NCBI GenBank assembly: GCA_030770535.1
Contig: JASVEC010000001.1
Coordinates: forward strand, 992,001 to 1,056,000
Length of the DNA: 64,000 nucleotides
Direction of reading: 5' to 3'
Source: Batkoa obscura
Taxonomy: Eukaryota > Entomophthoromycota > Entomophthoromycetes > Entomophthorales > Batkoaceae
Of the stretch, positions 10,446 to 21,526 are shown in pieces. A program made the position numbers and the translations under genes. Numbering within the stretch: position 1 is the stretch's first letter; each line of letters opens with the position of its first letter. The notes below the pieces were generated by a model. The model searched no databases. It worked only from the letters and a program-made list of their open reading frames with translations, and was not told where the DNA came from.

Positions 10446-12127
10446 ATGAGTGATTATAAAGCGAGGAAAGAAGAATTTGTTAGTGGACTTAAAGGTTCCT
10501 CTATAAGTTGCGTAGTGTCTCTTGTTTCAACTACTTTGGTAAACTATAAATGAATGTTATAAACATAGAAATTAAACTTTTAAGATTACAGTAGCATTAT
10601 GGAAAATCGTGGGTGACTTTTTGATTTCGAAAAGAGTTTTAGAAAAGGTGAAAACATCAAGTAGCTATTTACAGATTTCAAAATGGGTGGTTTTCGATTT
10701 TGTATTATTGGCCCTTCCTCTTTTATTTTTTATGAATGGTTTAAATCATTTAACAACCAATTTTAATTTTTTTGGTCTAATAATCATACTGCTACATATC
10801 ACTGTTTTTCAAAAAAAATCAAGGAAGACATCTCATAATGTCTCAAATATCAACCAGCCTCAAAATAACATTCTCAACTTTATTACGGTTTATCGCTCAT
10901 TGTTGATGATGTTAACTTGTATTGGAATCTTAGCAGTTGATTTTCATACTTTTCCAAGATTTTTCGCCAAAGCAGAAACCTATGGTTCTTCACTAGTAAT
11001 TTTTATTAGTTTTATTAAAATCAAGTTACTTATTTCATAAGATGGACATGGGAGTCGGAAGTTTTGTATTTAGTTCTGGTATAATCTCCGCAAGAGCAAA
11101 AACGGATTCAAACACGAGCAAAATTTCAACGTTATATAAATCGCTTTTCCATTCAATTCCCTTGTGGATTTTAGGAATTATAAGACTAATTTCAGTAAAA
11201 GGCATCGAGTACCAGGTATTGTTAATTAAGCTTATTTACCGTATCAATTAATGGGTTATATTTAATTGTTTAGGAACATGTCACTGAATATGGAGTTCAT
11301 TGGAACTTTTTTTTTACTCTTGGTTGCTTATCAATACCTGTGGTATTAATTGAATATCTTTTCATGGGATCTTCATATATTGGTTGGGGAGTATTAGCTA
11401 TATATCAATTATTGTTAAGTTTTAGCTCATTGGAAAGTTATATTATATCCGACGTTAGAATACGAGGAGACATAATATCTATGAACCGAGAAGGTCTATT
11501 TTCACTTTGGGGTTAGTTACATATTTTATTTTAAAATTAATTTTATATAAATTAGGTTATATTTCAATCTTCTTGATTGCTAAGGATGTAGGAAAGGTAT
11601 TATTTTCACCCAACAAGGAAAAAACATATCCATCTCTATATTTTTATTCCCTACTATCTTTAATGATGTTTTGTACTAGCTATTATGTTTTCAATGTTGA
11701 AATTTCACGTAGACTGGTGAGACACTTATTTAATGTTTTATGTTTTGTTAATATTTTTAGTGTAATTTTTCCTATGTAGCTTGGGTTTCCGCTATAAATA
11801 TTATATTAGTTATGGCATTTAGACTACTAGAAGATACTTTGAATATCAAAAAGGCACCTATCATATTTCAAGCTATTAATTATAATAGTTTGTTTATATT
11901 CTTAATTGTAAGTATAATTTTAAACGGATGTTTATTAACTATAAGCCTGTTATTGATTTTAACCTATTTGGTAGGCTAACCTTCTTACGGGACTGGTGAA
12001 TATAACTGTACCTACTCTCGATGTAAGCAATTTTGTCGCTTATGTCATATTAATAGGATATATTGGTGCTGTCAATTGTATTTCAATGGCCTTATATTTA
12101 AAGCAAATCAAAGTGATTCGCTTTTAA
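10446..12127 (+). CDS. GWT1: GPI-anchored wall transfer protein GWT1 (inositol acyltransferase)
   Basis: ER membrane enzyme that acylates the inositol ring of GlcN-PI in GPI-anchor synthesis; the fungal form is an antifungal drug target (family knowledge). Seven exons: 10446-10538, 10585-10995, 11042-11215, 11274-11511, 11556-11716, 11761-11907 and 11975-12127; 458 aa, against 490 in yeast. Diagnostic stretches are [19 protein letters not shown] at the N-terminus, [39 protein letters not shown] joined to [20 protein letters not shown], and [17 protein letters not shown] near the C-terminus. About a dozen hydrophobic segments are visible. The start was chosen because it gives the conserved N-terminus; the first acceptor is the AAG at 10582-10584, since the later CAG would put a stop in frame. 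Divergent from SEC3. Confidence 0.93.
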
Positions 12128-12816
12128 TAGAAAACAATACTTTATAATAAGGATTAAAAGTTGCTAAAACTTACACTGTTGTTTTTTGCTGAGACTATTT
12201 ATTATAAAGTCAATTATAGTATATTTATTTTGATTGTTAAAATTATTCTAAAAACGTATATCTGTTGATACTAAATCAAAGCTTTAGTAATATTGATAAA
12301 ACTAATTTACACAAAATAAGTTTAATTAATCTTCAAATAACATACATGGTTATCTCTTTCTTTATGCTGTTCCTATTCTTTAAGCTTAAAATTATAATAA
12401 ATTGTTAGCTATATTAATAATTCAAAAAATATACATATACCAATTATACACAATTTAATATTATTAATAGCTTAAACTACTGTATTGATATTTATAACGA
12501 ATATTACATGTCTTTGGTTTTCTTATTTGACATACTGCTAATAGTGTATTCTTATGCTTTTTAATTTACAAACATTATTTTTATAGTATAATAGTTAATA
12601 AAAAATCTAAAAAGCAAACGAATAAGTTAAATAATTTAAAAGCGCTACTATTTATTCTTAATTCCAGTTAAATATTTTTATCTGACAATATAGAATAATA
12701 GGGGTAAGATAATGAAAAATACTTAAAAGTAAAAATATAAATTCGTTTAAGGCTGTGATTAAAAATATTGCGATCAATAGTGCAATATTTTAAATTGTAG
12801 TATTAAAATTGACGGT
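12128..12816. other. Intergenic, nothing recognised
   Basis: AT-rich 3' spacer between the convergent GWT1 and SANT-domain genes; no repeat or gene found. Confidence 0.6.
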
Positions 12817-14028
12817 CTAAGGGTAGGGTTTAAAATTAGTGATCGGGAATGTATGTTCCATAACCTTATCGTTCTCAAATGCTCTACCATTATTTATTGA
12901 ATCATTTTGATATATATAAGGGTTCTCGCTTGGTGGAATGTTAATAGGAATGTTGATATTATATTGTTTTTCAAGCTTTATCCTTTCAAGTATCAACTCA
13001 GTGCGTTTGTACTCTAACTCAAGTTTTCTGATTGCTGCCCATTCTTTATGTTCTTCATGAGTTAAACGACGTGCCTCGGCTTCAGATTCTAATTGGCTTT
13101 TGGCAAGTGTCATATAATCTTCATGGATTTTTTTACGATGAGCTAACTTACTTTCATAATAACCAGAACTGACATCGCTCTTGATAGCTTTTTCGACTCT
13201 TTCTGAAGCAGAAGTATCTGTAGGTTTATCAGTAACATAATGTTGAGGCTCAGTGTTTATAAAATGAGTGTTAAGTTGGTGGTTAGCTTTGCGGCCGCGT
13301 CTACGACCAGGGCCTTCTCTAAAAGTTGAATGTTCAGTTCCCTCGTTTTTAATTGTCACGATTTGTTCTCCATTTACTATTCTAGTTGTTGGAGAAGATC
13401 CTACACCTTCTTCGTAACTACGAGCAAATGGCTCAGACTTGACTTCTTGCTCATAAGTTTCTGTACCATGAGTAGAGTAGGCATTTTTACTTGAAGATGG
13501 ATTTAATTCTTGATCTAAAGGCTCAATATTCTCATTCTGGAAATTGAGTTCTGCTGGAGAACCAGAATAACTATTTTCATCTAAAGGAACAGGAAATGTA
13601 CGAACTGCATCTTTGTCTGGATTTTGCAGTGAAACAATTTTATCCATTTCATAATAATAGCGGAAGATAGATTTGACTTTAGTTTGAGCTGTATCTATCC
13701 CAAGCGACAAATCACGTTCGGTGATAGGAATTCCTTGCTTAAGACGTAATTTAGTTGCTTGGTACTGACTTTCAAGGGAGTTCATTTTGTTATAGATCTG
13801 TCTGGAACTTTTTGAAGGGAGGAGCTCAGCCAAAGCTCTAATAGCTTTGGCTTTAATGCCAAAGTTATATAGTTGAACGTTACTTGGATCTTTGAACCAA
13901 TTAAAGAGGGTATCGATATCTTCATCTGACCACTTAGCACGTTCAGCAAACTGACCGTTTAGGTTATCATTGGAAAGATACATATTGGTTGGTTTAGAAT
14001 AAACTTGGGTGGTAGTCTCGTCGTCCAT
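12817..14028 (-). CDS. SANT/Myb-like DNA-binding protein with AT-hook
   Basis: Intronless 403-aa protein, probably a nuclear DNA-binding regulator. Residues 31-95 form a SANT/Myb-like domain (AKWSDEDIDTLFNWF..., then LPSKSSRQIYNKMNSLESQY), similar in style to the Myb-like domains of Harbinger/PIF-type transposon proteins and of fungal regulators. An AT-hook-like basic patch, GRRRGRKA, lies at 241-248 in an otherwise disordered acidic/Ser-rich middle. The C-terminal part (about 295-360) is a charged helix or coiled coil rich in Glu, Lys and Arg, likely for dimerisation. No transposase catalytic domain is present. The absence of introns contrasts with most neighbours. The specific regulatory target is unknown, and origin from a transposon accessory protein is inference. 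Confidence 0.75.
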   Translation of the reverse strand: MDDETTTQVYSKPTNMYLSNDNLNGQFAERAKWSDEDIDTLFNWFKDPSNVQLYNFGIKAKAIRALAELLPSKSSRQIYNKMNSLESQYQATKLRLKQGIPITERDLSLGIDTAQTKVKSIFRYYYEMDKIVSLQNPDKDAVRTFPVPLDENSYSGSPAELNFQNENIEPLDQELNPSSSKNAYSTHGTETYEQEVKSEPFARSYEEGVGSSPTTRIVNGEQIVTIKNEGTEHSTFREGPGRRRGRKANHQLNTHFINTEPQHYVTDKPTDTSASERVEKAIKSDVSSGYYESKLAHRKKIHEDYMTLAKSQLESEAEARRLTHEEHKEWAAIRKLELEYKRTELILERIKLEKQYNINIPINIPPSENPYIYQNDSINNGRAFENDKVMEHTFPITNFKPYP

Positions 14029-14940
14029 CTTAGTTTTGATAAAATAAAATTAAAAATAAAATTAAAAAATTTACTTTTTCAGTTATTAAATTTAAAAAGA
14101 ATAATTAATTAATAATTATAATACAGCTATTTATTGGTAATAAATTCATAGCATTAAAAATTATATTTCTTATTTGTTAAATAAAATATAACATTTAAGC
14201 TAATAAAATTAGGTTAAATTTAAATTTATGCAATTTTGTTACGATCCGAAATACAAAATCTTAAGGTCAACCAATCATAGTCCTTTTGTTTGCAAATTTT
14301 CATATATTATAATTATAAAATAATCAAACAACAAATAAAAATTTATTAAAACTAGATTCAAGGATTATATTATTAAGTGGTGGGGAAAAAATGTATAATT
14401 TGTACCATTTTTAAATTTAATTATAATTATTCTAAAAGCGTTAATATTTTGCAAGATATTATTTGTTATCATGATTAAATATGGGAATGTAATATATTAT
14501 TAATCTAAATTTGTATTTAGTAAAAAAAAACTATATTATCAAGTAAATTATTTAATATTGATATAAATTGATATTTTAAAAGTTTATTGCATTGGATTTA
14601 GATAAGTATTAAAATTTTATAAACGTTAATGGCTATAGTTTAAAAATAAATAAAATATTATCAATTAATTTTAAAACTATAATCACATTTATAAACAGAA
14701 CAGAATTATTGAAATTTTGTAATTAAACTTAGCTAATGATTTATGTAACTTTGAAGTAATTTAAATATGTCAATGTTAAAATAGTTCTTTTGGGTCTTTA
14801 AATTAATAAATGAAGATTAATAAAAATATAGTGCTTAATGTTAGATTTAATATTATAATAAACATAAATTGATATATAGTATAAAAATTTAAATAAAAGC
14901 TTAATAAACTTTGAATAAAAAATGACTCTTTTGTTACAGT

Positions 14941-15043
14941 ATATGGGTATGTTTTTTTTGGTTTCATTACTTCTATTTTTTAAGTACTATTTGAGCGAAA
15001 AGATTGTTAGTAAAATTCTTAAACAAAAAATACATCCCCATAT
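14941..15043 (+). mobile_element. 105-bp MITE, near full length
   Basis: GGGTATGTTTTTTTTGGTTT at the left, AGTACT centre, GATTGTTAGTAAAATTCTTA and the right end TACATCCCCATATA. Confidence 0.9.
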
Positions 15044-15202
15044 AAACATTTATAATTAAACTACAGTTTTGAATTTATAATCAATAGCATTTTATTTTAT
15101 ATTGTGTACATTTCTAGATTTAAAATCTTTATAAATATTAAAAATTTTTAACTAAAGGATTCTTTCATATCAAAATTATTCAAAGTTGAAATTAAATAAA
15201 AT

Positions 15203-15265
15203 AAAAAACAAAAAACAAAAAACAAAAAACAAAAAACAAAAAACAAAAAACAAAAAACAAAAAAT
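15203..15265. repeat. (CAAAAAA)n heptanucleotide microsatellite
   Basis: About nine uninterrupted copies of the 7-mer CAAAAAA in non-coding DNA. Confidence 0.95.
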
Positions 15266-16231
15266 TAATATAAAGTTATGCTAATATATCATAGTAACCA
15301 AATAATAGTAGCTTATAAAGATCATTAAGCCTAATTGATATATTGTTCATATTAATATTGAATTATTTATTTATAGGCAATTATCTAATCAGTCACTATA
15401 ACAGCTGCTGCAATTCTATTGCGACCTAAATTGCGGTAATTTTTAGAGCCAATTATTTTTTGCTCGCTTTCTTTAAAGCTTAATATTAATTTATACATAA
15501 TTTTAGTGCTTTTTTTCTCAAATGAGGAGTTAGTTAAGCTAAAATAGAGTTGCAGCATCCGTATCTTTAATTCAAAGTCAGATAGATTTAAATTTAGTCT
15601 TAATTTCAATATAATTTGGTCAATTATTTCTCCATTATTCCTTAACTTACCGTATTATTTCTAAAACTTACTCAAATTGAATAAAACACTTAATACTTTT
15701 GATCACAATTCAAGAAATGCATGGCTTATTGACAAGCAAATACTCAATGTAGCGGAAAATAATCGTAAAATAAACTTTATTTTATAATCAAGGATCAAAA
15801 CGGTACCTAATGATATACTCACTTTAATAAATCGTAAAGGAACAATATATTAATTAAAAGGATATAGAGCTATTATTTTTAATTTCCCTTTATCAATATA
15901 ACTGCAATCTCATACTAAAACACTATTACGTTTATACTAAATAAGTTGATTATAGTAGTTTTTATATAAGGCTTAAATATTAATGTTTTATTAAGACTTT
16001 ATAACAGGCAATCTTTTTTCAAAGAACAATTTAAATAAGATGTAATTTAATCATGTCAATGATTTAACCATAGTCAAACGTACAAATGCAATACAAAAAT
16101 AGCAAGTTCTCATAATTTTCATTAGAAAAATTATTTTAGCTTCAGTGATTTATCTCACTATATTGGGCTTTGAATTCGAACACCATGGTTTCTTTATAAA
16201 ATAATAGCATTTGTAACGATTAATTAAAACC

Positions 16232-16417
16232 ATGTTTAAAAACATGAGTGAATCTAAGAACAAGATTGGAAAAGTAAACACTCAAATGATTGGAAATTAT
16301 CAAAAATCATGGAGTGCATTTGTACCACCATTATTAGCACTTAAGGTGAATGTACCGAGCATGAATAGAGCCCTTCCTAATAATCAACGTAGGTCCAAAG
16401 ATTCAAAAAAAGACTGA
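16232..16417 (+). CDS. Possible small protein, 61 aa
   Basis: A short open frame (MFKNMSESKNKIGKVNTQMI... ending RRSKDSKKD) with acceptable purine-rich start context and more varied amino-acid use than chance AT-rich frames. It has a basic tail and a short hydrophobic patch (SAFVPPLLALKV). I do not recognise it and see no neighbouring exon that extends it. It may equally be a chance frame or a gene remnant. Confidence 0.3.
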   Translation: MFKNMSESKNKIGKVNTQMIGNYQKSWSAFVPPLLALKVNVPSMNRALPNNQRRSKDSKKD

Positions 16418-17122
16418 AACATAAGGCAGTGACCAAATCGTATAGACGCTGAATAAACAATTAGAGAAATAATATTTAAATTTTTATTAACTTACTCATT
16501 TTACACTTAACCTATTCAACCTACACTACCATGCATGATTTTATGAATTATTTTAAAATTATCTAATACTTGAGTTTTCATTTAAGTAAAACTATAATTG
16601 AGGATAAAAGTAAAGCAAAAAATATTACAAAGCGATATAAGTAAATAAGTAATACTTTATTGCTATCACCTCACTAAAGAAATAAACTGAGAGCAGAAAG
16701 AGAAAGCAAATATTAATATCTTTATAGATCTTGATACTTAATAATCAAAATAGCTGTATGCTCCAAATATTTTTATATCTTAAAAGGAGGCTTATAGTAC
16801 ATTTTCCATTAGTTATTATAAAATGTAATTGCTGAAATATTTAGTTAAGACATTAGTGTTTTTATGGGTGTCTTTCCTCTCTCCTCATTTTATATTATAA
16901 ATGCTGAAAGTGTAAACTTTTATATAATTATAGATGCTAAACTCCTAAATACTCTTATCGCTATAGTAATGTAAATCCTTTCACTCTAAAACTGGTATCG
17001 GTGATATACCTCAGATAAAAAGCCAAGGTTTGTTGTCTTTTTTCTAACAGGGATAGTAATCGTTTTTTTATAATTTACTTAGGAAATTCATTTATTATTT
17101 TATTTTATTGTAAATTATAAAC

Positions 17123-17220
17123 ATAGGATATGTTTTTAAGAATTTTGGTAGTAAATAGTTCAACTTTTTCATTGGATAAAAATAGATAAATAAATGAAAC
17201 TAAAAAAGACATATCCAAAT
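17123..17220 (-). mobile_element. 105-bp MITE, degraded
   Basis: GGATATGTTTTTAAGAATTT at the left and AATGAAACTAAAAAAGACAT then ATCC at the right; the centre is drifted. Confidence 0.65.
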
Positions 17221-17401
17221 ACTTAATGAAAAAGCGCTTATACTAATGTTGCTACTATGTAACATCATCATCGTTTACTTTATTAATTTATCGGTTTAAT
17301 GAATTAAACTATTAGCATATTTTCACACCCTATCACCATGATACTCTTATAAAATCGAAGCTATTGTTTATTTATCAACTTTGCTACTTTTTTTATCATT
17401 G

Positions 17402-17471
17402 AAGATAAATTAATATCGATATTCTAGGCATATAAAAAGAGGGAAACAAATCTTCAAAATATTATCAAAAA
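17402..17471 (+). promoter_or_regulatory. Promoter/leader of secreted-protein gene 1
   Basis: A TATA box (GGCATATAAAAAGAGGG) lies about 45 bp before the start codon. This stretch and the first codons of the gene are identical to 20992-21098 upstream of the third paralog. A similar TATAAAAAGAA box precedes the second paralog near 18799. Confidence 0.7.
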
Positions 17472-17849
17472 ATGAATAAATTCTTATTAAACACCATTGT
17501 TTTAGCTTTCACCGTTACCGTTTCTTCCCTTCCAGCATCAAGTGGTAATTACTTAGCTAAACGTGGTTTTAATTCTTTCTCTCCTTGCTATGGATATGGT
17601 AGCGGCTCCAACAATTTCTATCCTGGCTATGGACTTGGTGGGTTTAATAGTGGATTCAATAATTTTGGTTCGTTTGGCTTTCCAAGTGTAATTAACAATG
17701 ATGCTTTTAATGCTAATAGTAATAACTTCAATGCACACGAGTTTGATCGTAATAATGAGGCTGCCGTATTTGTTGATAATGTTCATAAGAAGGATGTAAA
17801 TAGTAACAACAGCAATATTAATAAGCAAACTAATTCTGCTATTCTTTAA
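17472..17849 (+). CDS. Small secreted protein with kexin-type site, paralog 1
   Basis: Member of a seven-copy family in this window, 125 aa, intronless. A signal peptide (MNKFLLNTIVLAFTVTVSSL) is followed by a short pro-region ending in a dibasic LAKR at residues 28-31, a typical Kex2 cleavage site, so the mature protein likely begins GFNSF. The middle is Gly/Tyr/Phe/Asn-rich (GYGLGGFNSGFNNFGSFGF). The C-terminal third alternates Asn with hydrophobic or small residues and contains the invariant VFVDNVHKKDVN block with a second basic pair, ending SAIL. Function is unknown: the family resembles kexin-processed surface or peptide precursors in layout only. It is the first of a same-strand array (17.5, 18.8, 21.1 and 22.2 kb). 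Confidence 0.85.
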   Translation: MNKFLLNTIVLAFTVTVSSLPASSGNYLAKRGFNSFSPCYGYGSGSNNFYPGYGLGGFNSGFNNFGSFGFPSVINNDAFNANSNNFNAHEFDRNNEAAVFVDNVHKKDVNSNNSNINKQTNSAIL

Positions 17850-18018
17850 TTTGTTATAAAAATTATGAAATAAACATTTAGACTTTAAAATCATTTTTAT
17901 TATGTTTTTTAAATATTAATAATTTTTAATCTAAAATCTAAAATTTAAACATTATTATGTGTACTTACTTTTAGTTTATCTATAAAAAAACAAAGTTCTT
18001 TAGGTTCAAAAAAGAAAT

Positions 18019-18124
18019 ATATGGGGATGTTTTTTTATGTTTAAGAATTTTACTAACAGTTTTTCCACTCAAATGGCGCTTAAAAGATGAAAAAAGTGAT
18101 GAAGTAAAAAAAACATCCCCATAT
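18019..18124 (-). mobile_element. 105-bp MITE, full length
   Basis: Perfect-looking ends ATATGGGGATGT and ACATCCCCATAT flank the reverse-oriented core with CTCAAATGGCGCTT. Confidence 0.92.
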
Positions 18125-18503
18125 CTAATCTCATTTAATAGATTAAAAAATCCCTTCCATTTTAGCATCACCCCCTCTAACCGGTATTCTAAACAATCTC
18201 CAGGTTAACTCCAACTTGAAGTAGTCTTATTGTTCTTTCACTATCTCGTCTACTTGATCTATCGAATCTTTATTAATTAAAGGGATGTTTTGAATTTTTT
18301 ACGTCGATAAAAGTATAATATAATAAAACATCATTCTTTAATATCTTATACTTTAAAGCTTTAACAGTATGAAGCATCTGGTAGACACCTGTTATATTTA
18401 ATCATTTAATGGCAAAAATTTAGTAATATTGCGACTTTGTTTAGTATTTTAACACTTTATCAAATAGCTGATACAATCATCTAACACAAATTATGATAAA
18501 TTA

Positions 18504-18607
18504 AATGAGGAAGTATTTTTATGTTTAAGAATTTTACTAACAATCTTTCCACTCAAATAGTGCTTAAAAAATGTAAAAAGTGATGAAGCCAAAAAAAACA
18601 CCACCAA
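18504..18607 (-). mobile_element. 105-bp MITE, drifted ends
   Basis: Core TTTAAGAATTTTACTAACAA and CTCAAATAGTGCTT is intact; both terminal repeats have mutated (GAGGAAGT and ACACCACC). Confidence 0.85.
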
Positions 18608-18841
18608 ATTAGATATTGAATTTCATGATAACTTAGCATTTAATGATAGGTATTTAGTATGTTTAACGCAACGAAAGTGAATAAAACAATACCATTAAAA
18701 GTATCTAAATTGAAAGTTTAATAGTTTTAATTAATGAGTTATTAATCAAGTTTGAAATTTCTTTTATCAATGTAGATAAATTAAGCTGATAACATACTCA
18801 TATAAAAAGAACGAAGTAAATATTCAAAATAGCATTGAAAA

Positions 18842-19198
18842 ATGAACCAAATTTTATTAAACACCATTATTTTAGCTTTTGCTGCTACCGTTTCTTCGCT
18901 TCCAGCATCAAGTGGTAATTATTTAGCCAGAAGAAGCTTCAACTCTTTTTATCCAGGTTATGGACTTGGTGGGTTTAATGGAGGGTATGGAGGGTATGGC
19001 GGATTCAATAACTTTGGTTCTTTCGGATTTCCGGCTGTTATTAATAATAATGCTTTCAATGCTAATGCTAATCATTTCAACGCTAACGAATTTCATCGTA
19101 ACAAAGAGGCAGCTGTATTTGTTGATAATGTACACAAAAAGGATGTAAATGCCAACCATTTTAATGTTAATAAGCAAAATAATGCTGCTATCATTTAA
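18842..19198 (+). CDS. Small secreted protein with kexin-type site, paralog 2
   Basis: 118 aa, intronless. Signal peptide MNQILLNTIILAFAATVSSL, pro-region ending LARR at residues 28-31, then SFNSFYPGYGLGGFNGGYGG, a Gly/Tyr-rich centre, GFPAVINNNAFNANANHFNA and the conserved VFVDNVHKKDVN block; it ends AAII. It lacks the extra SPCYGYGSGSN insert of paralog 1 and is close to paralogs 6 and 7 in the centre. The promoter has a TATAAAAAGAA box about 43 bp upstream of the ATG. Extracellular location is inferred from the signal peptide and dibasic site; function unknown. Confidence 0.85.
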   Translation: MNQILLNTIILAFAATVSSLPASSGNYLARRSFNSFYPGYGLGGFNGGYGGYGGFNNFGSFGFPAVINNNAFNANANHFNANEFHRNKEAAVFVDNVHKKDVNANHFNVNKQNNAAII

Positions 19199-21061
19199 GT
19201 TTGTTGCAAAATTAAAAAATAAACGTTTAGACTTTAAAATTATTATTATTATTATATGAGAGTGTTTTTTTCTACCTCATCACTTTTTTCATTTTTTAAG
19301 CGCTATTTGAGTAGAAAAACTGTTAGTAAAATTCTAAACACAAAAAAACATGCACATATCCCTTTTAAATATTGATAAGCTTCAAACTAAAATTTATAAA
19401 TTTGAATGTTGATGTATGGAACAATTTTTGGTGGATTTACTAAAATCACGTTTTCACTGTCCACTACAAAAACTCAAACTAGCCAATCAGTAGCCAGTTT
19501 GTTATTCAACTTATAACTGAAATTAATGGACATTTTAAAATTGTCTCAGAAAAGTTATCAACGATTGCAAAGAAATAGGATTATCAATTTGATTAGATTT
19601 GCATTGAACTTTATAAGAAAAAAGTATTTTTTAATTATTTGATAAATTCTAGTAAGGAATTAGCACTAAAATTTTATGTGTAAGTTTCTATATCAAAATG
19701 AATACTTAAATTTAAAATAATAATATAAAACTTTAAGTTTTATTTTATAACTTATAAAAACATCAACAAATATATAATGCAAAAATTATCATAATCTTTT
19801 ATTTAAGATAGAAAAGATCTTTCAATATAAATTATTAAAATAATTTAAAGTATATCTATTTTTTATAGATTAAAAAGATAAAAAAATTTGTTTATAGTTT
19901 AATCTATTATTAAATAAAAGTTAACCAATTGGAGCTTTTGTAATGTATTATATAAAAAACAAATTTATGCAAATAGATTCCATAAAGTAGTTTTTGCTTA
20001 AATATGATAAAAAGGAAAGTTTAGTATTTTTCAAGCATCAATTTAGTGCAAAATTTTTTGCTGATTAATGGTGATAAATTTAAGCATCCATTTTCAAATT
20101 TTTGTAATTGCAAATTAAATGATCAAATACAGCCATTTGATTAACTGATTTGATTTTACGGTGAACTTAGCAAAAATATGTCGTGATTTTAGAAATTCCC
20201 ATTTTTAATTTATCTATAAAAAGCAAATTAGTCAAACTAAAAAGGACTGAAGCAATATTTTGAGAAAATATTAAAAAACCCTACATCTATGAGATTTCAA
20301 TATGAATTTATCTAGAGATCTTTCCAGAAAGCCTTGGGTTTAATTGCTAACCAATTTGATCTTGTTATTTTGTCACTATTGCAGCTGCTTTACATAGCGA
20401 TTCCATTTCTATTAATGGACATTTCGCATTTAAAGTTAATAAAATATCAATATGTAAAGATTCTCATAAATAATCTTACTTTTTTAATGAAAAATCAATG
20501 TTGAAAGTATGTAATTGCAATATTTGCATATTTTGTAAAATAAATTTGTTTTTACTTAGAAATATTGGTTGTTACAATCAATGACATTTTTATTTTTATT
20601 AATAGAAAAAAACAGGGTTTTTAATGAAAAGCCCATGGAATGAGGCCATTTTGTTATCATCTTATACTTTAGAGCTCTAGTGGTACAAAGTGTATCACAT
20701 CCACTTACTATATTATTTATTTAATGACAAGAATTTGCAAAATTTAGTAGTTTTGTCTAATGTTTTGACTCTTTATCACTTCACTAACATTATAGATTAA
20801 TGGTTTAAGATAAATTAAAATATTTGATTTTATGGGACTTGGCATTTACTCATAAATACTCTTAGTACATATAATATGATGAAAATAAACAAAGAATTTT
20901 ATAATAGGCGTGTAAATTGCTACTTTGCCTATTTTAAATAAAAAAACAATCTCTATTTACTTATCAAATTTATAGCTTTAGTTTATCAATATAGATAAAT
21001 TAATATCGATATTCTAGGCATATAAAAAGAGGGAAACAAATCTTCAAAATATTATCAAAAA
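19199..21061. other. Intergenic with one MITE
   Basis: A 1.9-kb spacer between paralogs 2 and 3. It holds a MITE at 19254-19359 just downstream of paralog 2 and the paralog-3 promoter (TATA box near 21021). No gene was found between. Confidence 0.55.
19254..19359 (+). mobile_element. 105-bp MITE
   Basis: ATGAGAGTGTTTTTTTCTAC at the left, AGCGCTATTTGAGTAGAAAA in the centre and ACATGCACATAT at the right end, about 55 bp after the paralog-2 stop. Confidence 0.88.
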
Positions 21062-21526
21062 ATGAATAAATTCTTATTAAACACCATTGTTTTAGCCTTT
21101 ACTGCTACTATCGCTTCACTTCCACCATCGGATGATGTTCATTTATCCAGAAGGGGTTTCAACTCATATCCAGGCTATGGGTTGAATGGTGGTTATAATG
21201 GTTTTAACACTGGCTTTAACAATTTCTATCCTGGATATGGACTTGGTGGGTTTGGTGGTGGATATGGTGGTGGATATGGTGGCGGATATGGTGGCGGATA
21301 TGGTGGCGGATATGGTGGTGGATATGGTGGATTCAATAATCTTGGTTCTTTTGGTTTTCCAACTGTAATTAGCAATGATGCTTTTAATGCTAATGCTAAT
21401 AATTTCAATTTAAATGAGTTTGATAGTAACAAACAAGCGGCTGTGTTTACCGATAATGTTCATAGTAACGATGTAAATAGCAATAATGTTAACCTTAATA
21501 AGCAGAATAGTGCTGCTATTATTTGA
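21062..21526 (+). CDS. Small secreted protein with Gly-Tyr repeat, paralog 3
   Basis: 154 aa, the joint longest family member. Signal peptide MNKFLLNTIVLAFTATIASL, dibasic LSRR at 28-31, then duplicated NSYPGYGLNGGYNGF and NNFYPGYGLGGFGG motifs. A run of about seven YGGG units follows, encoded by a 12-bp DNA repeat (GGTGGCGGATAT type) at about 21247-21330, then GFPTVISNDAFNANANNF and VFTDNVHSNDVNSNNVNLNK. The second basic pair (KK in other copies) is here SN, so only the first dibasic site is conserved. The repeat probably expands and contracts, varying protein length. Promoter and first codons are identical to paralog 1. Confidence 0.87.
   Translation: MNKFLLNTIVLAFTATIASLPPSDDVHLSRRGFNSYPGYGLNGGYNGFNTGFNNFYPGYGLGGFGGGYGGGYGGGYGGGYGGGYGGGYGGFNNLGSFGFPTVISNDAFNANANNFNLNEFDSNKQAAVFTDNVHSNDVNSNNVNLNKQNSAAII
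21247..21330 (+). repeat. 12-bp in-frame coding repeat (YGGG)n
   Basis: About seven tandem copies of a GGTGGCGGATAT-type unit differing only at third codon positions, inside secreted paralog 3. Confidence 0.9.

Larger units (their letters stand above)
14029..17471. other. Long intergenic region with MITEs, a microsatellite and weak ORFs
   Basis: About 3.4 kb between the SANT gene and the secreted-protein array. It contains a MITE at 14941-15043, a heptamer microsatellite at 15203-15265, a degraded MITE at 17123-17220 and the promoter of the first secreted gene. A 74-codon minus-strand frame at 15385-15609 ends GRNRIAAAVIVTD but has no supported upstream exon. No other gene can be supported. 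Confidence 0.5.
17850..18841. other. Intergenic with two MITEs
   Basis: Spacer between secreted paralogs 1 and 2, with reverse-oriented MITEs at about 18019-18124 and 18504-18607 and the TATA-box promoter of paralog 2 near 18799. Confidence 0.6.

Noticed and set aside
15385-15609. Minus-strand 74-aa frame as a gene
   Set aside because: No convincing upstream exon, promoter or family motif; kept only as a note in the intergenic entry.
17553-17894. Antisense frames over the secreted genes
   Set aside because: Isoleucine-rich shadows of the real plus-strand genes; the same holds at 18923, 21226 and 29133.
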